From Pascua guehoae (lineage: Eukaryota > Basidiomycota > Tremellomycetes > Trichosporonales > Trichosporonaceae): a stretch of DNA of 64,000 bases. The notes below the pieces were generated by a model. It was not told the origin of the DNA, made no database searches, and saw nothing but the letters and a program-made list of their open reading frames with translations. Position 1 is the first letter of the stretch. The number at the start of each line of letters is the position of its first letter. The DNA lies in assembly GCA_001600415.1 (NCBI GenBank), contig BCJX01000017.1:1142-65141 (forward strand), written 5' to 3'. The position numbers were made by a program, and so were the translations under genes. Positions 59,026-64,000 of the stretch are shown here, piece after piece.

Positions 59026-60630
59026 ATGACGGTTAGTGTCATACAGCCGCAGCTACTGACTGGTAGTGGGCAAAATTTCTTGCAGGCTTTCAGACGCACG
59101 CGGTGCATTGGCCAGACAGGTATGCGCCACCCAAGGAGGTCGACGACAAAGGGACCTACAAAACGATCAAGCCGCTCCTCTGGTTTATCATGAAGCACAT
59201 TGAGAACCAGAGGGGGGTGACCGTAGGGCGCGTTAGCCAGAAGGTCATGCGTCAGCTGCTGGTAGACCTCAGGGAGGAACTCGGAGAAACCCCGTTGCCT
59301 GAAGACCTGCACAGCTACAAATCTATCGACAATGAGGCTGAGAACGAGGCACACCTTGGTGGCTGGCTCGACCGGTCGCTCGGGGAACTTGTCAACCGCC
59401 TCATGCTGTCGCGCCCTTTCTGTCTGCCAGGTGTATGGGCAAAGGCAAGGGGTGTGTTTCGAGGAGAGCGCGCGTGGTGGTACAACCACGAGGACGCACG
59501 CGTCCACGCTAGGATTGACCGAGGTGTGGAGGTCAAGGTCGGCGGCTTGGTCGAGGTTCTTACGCACATGGAGCTCAAGCGGTACGCGGTAGCTCCCGAC
59601 CAAGTGTTTGACAAGGCTGCAGGGTGGAAAAAAGAGGTTACTGTCGGCCTTGACACATACGCCGGCGGTCCAAAAGATAAGAGGAGCCTCGAATTTTTCG
59701 AAGACGCCGATCAACAACTCCGGATATATCCCTCGAACTACGAGGTCTCGCTGTTAACGCTGGTTCTGGAGTGTTACTCCTATTGTGTACTCTCTGGAAC
59801 CCCATGGGGGATGGTTACTACCGGCAACCGCTTCTTTATCGTTCGCGTACCGGATGCCACGAAGCCTTGGACCAGCAATTGTGGCCGCATGCCACCGAGT
59901 GAGGTCCACTTCTCCGACATGTTCGACACCCGAACTACCCCACGAACGGCGGATACCTGCTCCCTCCTGCAAGCCGTCGCCATGACCACCTTGGCCAACA
60001 TCGAGGAGAAGGACGCTTTCACCTCCCAACGGTCTCGCTCCATGGCTCCGTCACCCAGCCCGCGGCCACCCAGCCCAATTCAGCCGCGTTCGCAGGCCGG
60101 GAACTCTTCGAACGCCAGCGGCTCTGGCCCTTCGAGATACCCTGTGAATCAGCCCAACCTTTCTCCCTACGCCCAAACTGGCTACAATGGCGTGAACCAG
60201 GTCAGTTGGGCAAGTGGAATTCCCAGTTTAAGAACATTGTAGCTAACAATACAGCCCCAGAGTCAATACTCGGCCCCGAACGGCGGATATGCCGGGCCAT
60301 CGCAACCGCGACCGCACGCAACTCCAACCGCCAACTCCAATGCACACCCTCATGACCCCCGCTTCGCCACGTCGGCGGCGTCTCAGTCAAATGGTCATTT
60401 CATGCACACGGCACCAGCACCACCCCACCTCGTGCCACCGCAGCTGAAGAGGCCTCGCCCCTCGGACCCAACCAACACGTAAGTTGACCATTACCCACCT
60501 GTTTTAGAGTTTTAACCGTCAATGCAGGACGTACGGCCGCCCCGGGAGCCCAGACGACAGGAACATGACGTCTTTCCTGCACTTGAAGGACTCGAAACAG
60601 TATCAGAACGATCAGCATTATTGGCGGTAG
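59026..60630 (+). CDS. hypothetical protein, possible PD-(D/E)XK-like core
   Basis: ATG 59026. The first exon is very short and joins, via GTGTCA or a nearby donor, to FQTHAVHWPDRYAPPKEVDD. Exons then run to 60200, 60255-60479 and 60529-60630. Residues about 20-330 are a compact domain: IKPLLWFIMKHIENQRGVTV, RQLLVDLREELGETPLP, HARIDRGVEVKVGGLVEVLT, HMELKRYAVAPDQVF, then NYEVSLLTLVLECYSYCVLS and GTPWGMVTTGNRFFIVRV. An Asp followed at a strand end by ELK, then a helix and GMVTTGNRFFIVRV, recalls the restriction-endonuclease-like fold in several fungal families; this is a tentative structural guess. The C-terminus is Ser/Pro/Asn-rich, ending TSFLHLKDSKQYQNDQHYWR. Its role is unknown. Confidence 0.6.
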
Positions 60631-60827
60631 ACTGTTGTACAGTAACAATACCTGTCAGAAGATGTATCGATTGAAGATTCGATACAATCATCATTCAGCA
60701 CTCTGAGGTGTGGCTTTCCGCCCCCAGCGCCGTGGAAGTCGAAAGTGGTGGTCTCGTTGGATTCGGCTGGGTTTGGCCGACCGCCAGTACCCCTCTCAAG
60801 TCTTGAGCGACTTGTTTACGTAGAGGA

Positions 60828-60850
60828 TCGCACCCCTTCGGGGGAGCGAC
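60828..60850. repeat. GC palindrome element, copy 11 (short)
   Basis: TCGCACCCC-TTCG-GGGGAGCGA, preceded by CTTGTTTACGTAGAGGA, about 200 bases after the 59026-60630 gene. Confidence 0.6.
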
Positions 60851-60962
60851 AGGTCTTCGAGGTGAGAATGGGTTGCGGGAAGAGATAGAGTCCACACGCT
60901 TACAGGGAGGGTGGTTGCCAGTAATGTAGAGCGCCGCGACCCCCCCGCACGGCCCCCCCTCT

Positions 60963-60991
60963 AAGCCTCCCCCTTCGGGGGAAGCGTGGGG
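60963..60991. repeat. GC palindrome element, copy 12
   Basis: AAGCCTCCCCC-TTCG-GGGGAAGCGTGGGG; outer stem altered. Confidence 0.65.
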
Positions 60992-61541
60992 GGCGTCACT
61001 TGGCTGAGGCAGTAGTGGTATAACATCTCTACCGAGCAGAAAGACCTTCGGGGAGACCAGCCATCCATGGTCTATTTCTATTCTCTTTGAGTTTGCGAAA
61101 TCTAGCTAGCTTTGTGCAGTACGGCAGACCTTTTGACCTTGCGCATGGATCTCCGTCCCGTCCCTCTTGTAGGTGGAGAGCACTCCAGCAGTCGATCACC
61201 CAGATCCGATTCGGGGCGGGGCAGCCGAAACTATTTGGCTTTGGAAACGTGTTCCAGCGCAAGGTGGTTCAGGGACGCCTATGCCTAGAGACCAGATGCT
61301 TGGGCTGGTAGACCAGGAGAATGCCGTTGCCCCAGCCAAGACAGTTTGGTGGGTACCCTCGTTTCATTGCGTGCCTGTACACTAGGGTGACGTCGTTGGA
61401 GGACGCTGCACCAGCTCCAGAGTACAACGACTCGGAACTGCATGCACAACTCCACAGCCGTGCGGCCCACTGGGTTGCAACAAGTAGGAGACTCAGCGTT
61501 CAAGTGGTATGGTGTTCAAGTGATCTGTTGTTGGTAGAGGG

Positions 61542-61570
61542 CCGCGATCCCCCTTTGGGGGGGAGCGCGG
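61542..61570. repeat. GC palindrome element, copy 13
   Basis: CCGCGATCCCCC-TTTG-GGGGGGAGCGCGG with one stem mismatch; a decayed half-copy (GTGCTCCCTCGGGGGG) follows near 61592. Confidence 0.75.
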
Positions 61571-62091
61571 CGGTTCGAGTACGTACCAAAGGTCGTGCTC
61601 CCTCGGGGGGTGTGTGGGTTTGTACTGGCGTGACAATCTTATTGCACCAAAGCTGTGCCTCGGAGTGTTTCCCGTGGGCCACATTACCCAGAAACAGCTT
61701 TAAACGCAATGTCAAGGGCAACGATCACCGCTTTGGCCGCGGCCGTGGGCACATCAAGTCCCCCACGCGGGTGAGCTTATTCGGTAACAGGGCTCCAGTT
61801 TTAGGAGGCCCTTCGGGGCAGTGAGCTCTTGTTTGGTACGTTGCGAAAAAGGACCCGAGCGTCAGTCCTACCTTAATTACGCCAGCCTCTTGTTTCACGC
61901 TACCCCCTTCTGCCATGTTGCCTGGGTTTTCGCCACCGAATTTTTGACTGGGTTCGTTGTCCGGTTTCGCCTTCCGTGCTACGGCATGCCTTGCGTCTGG
62001 GCGCTGTAACATGCCGTCAGTACATTCAAAACGTGCGTGCAACATGGAATGAACCTGGATATGATGAAATGTCAACAATACTACGACAAGG

Positions 62092-62119
62092 CCGCCCTCC
62101 CCCTTCGGGGGGAGCGCGG
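62092..62119. repeat. GC palindrome element, copy 14
   Basis: CCGCCCTCCCCC-TTCG-GGGGGAGCGCGG, preceded by AAGG and followed by GGGTG. Confidence 0.8.
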
Positions 62120-62267
62120 GGGTGCCAAGGGTTTGAGACAGAGACAGTGGTATCCACCTAAACAGGCCACGTTTTCAGGCTGTCCTCCCCACCGTGAGAC
62201 TTGTTTACGTAGAGGGACAAGCTCCGGGCGGAGTGTGGGGTGATTGAGACTTGGTTACGGAGAGGGC

Positions 62268-62296
62268 GTCGCTCTCCCTTCCGTGGGAGTACGGGG
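62268..62296. repeat. GC palindrome element, copy 15 (degenerate)
   Basis: GTCGCTCTCCCTTCCGTGGG then AGTACGGGG; weak stem, same GACTTGGTTACGGAGAGG leader as copy 11. Confidence 0.5.
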
Positions 62297-62355
62297 GCTC
62301 ACAACAAGCAACAACCAAAGGAGTACGGGGGCTCACAACAAGCAACAACCAAAGC
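62287..62355. repeat. 34-base tandem duplication
   Basis: GGAGTACGGGGGCTCACAAC... repeated once directly (CAACAAGCAACAACCAAA end in both). Confidence 0.9.
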
Positions 62356-62475
62356 AACAACGCCTGCCTTTTCGGCCACCTCCATTAAAGTCTAACATTA
62401 TCCTCTCTGGCAGCCTTCGATGACATCGTTCCAAAGTAACAAGGCACACACTGTCGCCTCAAGGCACACCTTTCA

Positions 62476-62612
62476 CCTCACAACAATTTCCCTTCCCGAT
62501 GAACACAACAACAACTGTAAAACTACTGCGTTTCCCCGGGGGTGGTTAAAAGTGTTAGCAAAAGCAAAGGGCCGCGCTTCCCCCCCGAAGGGAGAGCGCG
62601 GGGGTTCGCGCG
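62476..62612. repeat. direct duplication of about 130 bases, unit 1
   Basis: Begins CCTCACAACAATTTCCCTTC and ends with hairpin copy 16; about 90 percent like unit 2 at 62692-62823. Confidence 0.85.
62572..62601. repeat. GC palindrome element, copy 16
   Basis: CCGCGCTTCCCCCC-CGAA-GGGAGAGCGCGG, preceded by TTAGCAAAAGCAAAGGG and followed by GGGTT. Confidence 0.8.
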
Positions 62613-62691
62613 CCTTGTCAACCGCCCACAACACTCGCAGCGAGAAGGGCAACGGCGCAGCACATGATGGCCGAGGATTCGTTTCCCGTTG

Positions 62692-62823
62692 CCTCACAAC
62701 AATTGCCCTTCCCGATGGACACAACAACAACTGTAAAAATACTGCGCTTCCCCGGGGGTAGTCAAAAGTGTTAGTAGAAGCAAAGGGCCGCGCTTCCCCC
62801 CCGAAGGGGGAGCGCGGGGGTTG
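62692..62823. repeat. direct duplication of about 130 bases, unit 2
   Basis: CCTCACAACAATTGCCCTTC... through hairpin copy 17. The spacing of 216 bases from unit 1 leaves a unique 80-base stretch between. Confidence 0.85.
62788..62817. repeat. GC palindrome element, copy 17
   Basis: CCGCGCTTCCCCCC-CGAA-GGGGGAGCGCGG, preceded by TTAGTAGAAGCAAAGGG; 180 bases upstream of the small membrane protein gene. Confidence 0.85.
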
Positions 62824-62996
62824 AGCGTCGGGATGTGGGTGTGTCTATAAACAGCCACAGGCAACCGATGAACTACTTCTTCCCCTACCCCTTCACATGC
62901 GATAGCAACCATCAGCTATTCTGATCTCGCGCAGTCGACACACCTTCCTTCACTTGTCACCATCGTCTACTACACTTGCAGACAAAAACCACCATA

Positions 62997-63400
62997 ATGT
63001 CCCTGCCGTTCCACCTCGCTCTCTTTGCTGTGGTGATTGCAGTTCCACAGGCAATGGCTGGGCTTGTGCAGCTTCCAGGAAGCGAACATTCATCTCGTGC
63101 GTTGTTTGCCGTTGGCATTCTCGTACTTGTTCTGACCTCGACAGACTTCTTCATTACGTCCCAGGGAGAAGACATGGCGGACGACTTTTACTTTTCCCTC
63201 GCCGTGTTCTGCATTGGCACCGTGGCGGGTCTGTTCTTGCTGTACATCCTGTAAGTGGCTGTGGTCCGCGCCATACTGGTCCCTAAAACAAACTGACACC
63301 CAGTGTTGCCCCGCCCGACGATGAGACCGACAGGCAGACCTCGTCGCTCGCCAGCCCACCGCTCATCCCTAAATCCTTCGCCAAGAAGTATGAGGTCTGA
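62997..63400 (+). CDS. small membrane protein, three hydrophobic segments
   Basis: ATG 62997, two exons joined at CT/T across GTAAGT...CACCCAG (about 50 bases). About 115 residues. Hydrophobic segments: FHLALFAVVIAVPQAMAGLV (possible signal peptide), ALFAVGILVLVLTSTDFFI, and FYFSLAVFCIGTVAGLFLLYILVAP. The tail is short and polar (DDETDRQTSSLASPPLIPKS) ending KKYEV. No family recognised; the splice site and stop (63398-63400) are clean, so I think it is real. Confidence 0.6.
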
Positions 63401-63615
63401 CACGGCACTGGTCCATTCTGCTCTAGTCACCAAAACTGCAATAAAGGAGCATCTTGCCCTTTCTTTCAGTCGCCTCTTGCCATACATCCACTACTGTCTT
63501 ATACTTTCAATCCTCGTTTGTAACCCAACAGAATAATCCCCGGACCCCTATGCACGCTGTATCCAAGCCAAACCCTTGCAATTGAACGCTGATGGTGGTG
63601 GAGGAATTGGTACTG

Positions 63616-63698
63616 ATTGAGGACGTTGGTTGAGGACGTTGGTTGAGGACGCTGGTTGAGGACGTTGGTTGAGGACGCTGGTTGAGGACGCTGGTTAA
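63616..63698. repeat. GGTTGAGGACGYT tandem repeat
   Basis: About six 13-14-base units (GGTTGAGGACGTT or ...CGCT) head to tail, no spacers. Confidence 0.9.
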
Positions 63699-63748
63699 GG
63701 GCAAAACAACGAGGCTGGCTGCTCGTATCGGCGACGACCGAGCCAAGG

Positions 63749-63776
63749 CCGCGCTCACCCCGAAGGGGGAGCGCGG
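63749..63776. repeat. GC palindrome element, copy 18
   Basis: CCGCGCTCACCC-CGAA-GGGGGAGCGCGG, 350 bases after the membrane-protein gene; its T-ward side (CCTTGG) faces the minus strand. Confidence 0.8.
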
Positions 63777-64000
63777 GGGGCGAATTGGAGAGATAATAAT
63801 ACCTTGCTCCAAAGGACCACTTGACGTAAGGAAAACAAACTCAGGCGTCCCAAGCCCCGAAGACGTTCCTGGGCGAAACTGACCGCCTCGCCGTCGTCAG
63901 TGCCCACAGGGTTGGTTGCTGTGCTGCCTGCCACAAGCCCAATCTCTCCCTGCTGTAAGCCCTACAACACGAGGACTCGCCCACTTACCCAGGACCGAGG

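Larger units (their letters stand above)
60631..62996. other. 2.4 kb gene-poor stretch rich in palindromes and duplications
   Basis: No gene recognised. Seven hairpin elements, a 34-base tandem duplication, a 130-base direct duplication, and a repeated GACTTGTTTACGTAGAGG leader before two of the hairpins (60810-60826 and 62199-62217). Confidence 0.6.
63401..64000. other. 3' flank, repeat and palindrome; no gene seen
   Basis: Contains the GGTTGAGGACG array and hairpin copy 18. The window ends inside non-recognised sequence. Confidence 0.45.

Noticed and set aside
63616..63698. CRISPR-like array
   Set aside because: Units are head to tail without spacers, in a eukaryotic sequence: a simple minisatellite.
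31512..63776. Bacterial contamination as the source of terminator-like hairpins
   Set aside because: The hairpins sit between and inside genes with spliceosomal introns and beside eukaryotic tRNA genes.

Overview
The window is nuclear DNA of a GC-rich basidiomycete yeast. Genes are dense and cut by many short introns (GT...AG, often 36-60 bases, with CTGAC/CTAAC-type branch sites). The core proteins are fungal (Prp40, Prp43, biotin synthase, Tim44, a polyamine-type MFS carrier). The look is that of Tremellomycetes, perhaps Trichosporonales; the exact lineage is inference.

Region 1-31.5 kb is conserved core genome. In order: an ADCK1/Mcp2-type mitochondrial UbiB-family atypical kinase (-), the U1 snRNP splicing factor PRP40 (+), the DEAH helicase PRP43/DHX15 (-), biotin synthase BIO2 (-), a DHA1-type MFS transporter with very long repeat-filled introns (+), an unrecognised HELIH-motif protein (-), TIM44 (+), a tRNA-Pro, and an F-box/LRR protein ending in a CaaX box (+). 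PRP40 and PRP43 both serve the spliceosome. The UbiB kinase, Tim44 and, by family, BIO2 act in mitochondria. They share no operon-like logic.

Region 31.5-64 kb is accessory in character. It holds a BTB-like protein, a GT18 (MGAT5-like) glycosyltransferase, decaying coding fragments, small cysteine-rich proteins of which two are paralogues, two further tRNA-Pro genes, a tRNA-Gly, a roughly 1,330-residue coiled-coil (golgin-like) protein, a PGC1-like glycerophosphodiester phosphodiesterase, two unrecognised proteins (one with a possible PD-(D/E)XK core) and a small membrane protein. Through this half, and not before 31.5 kb, runs a family of about 19 short GC-rich perfect or near-perfect palindromes (CCGCGCTCCCCC / GGGGGAGCGCGG), often followed by a T-rich tail. 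Several sit just after stop codons in the orientation of a bacterial-type terminator, and one lies inside the BTB coding exon. This element family is the best candidate here for something undescribed.

A second element family, about 90-190 bases with roughly 29-base terminal inverted repeats, occupies introns of the MFS gene. Two runs of N (18584-18613 and 42553-42665) lie in homopolymer C/G tracts, so splice sites beside them should be treated with care. Exon boundaries were placed by eye from splice motifs and reading frame.
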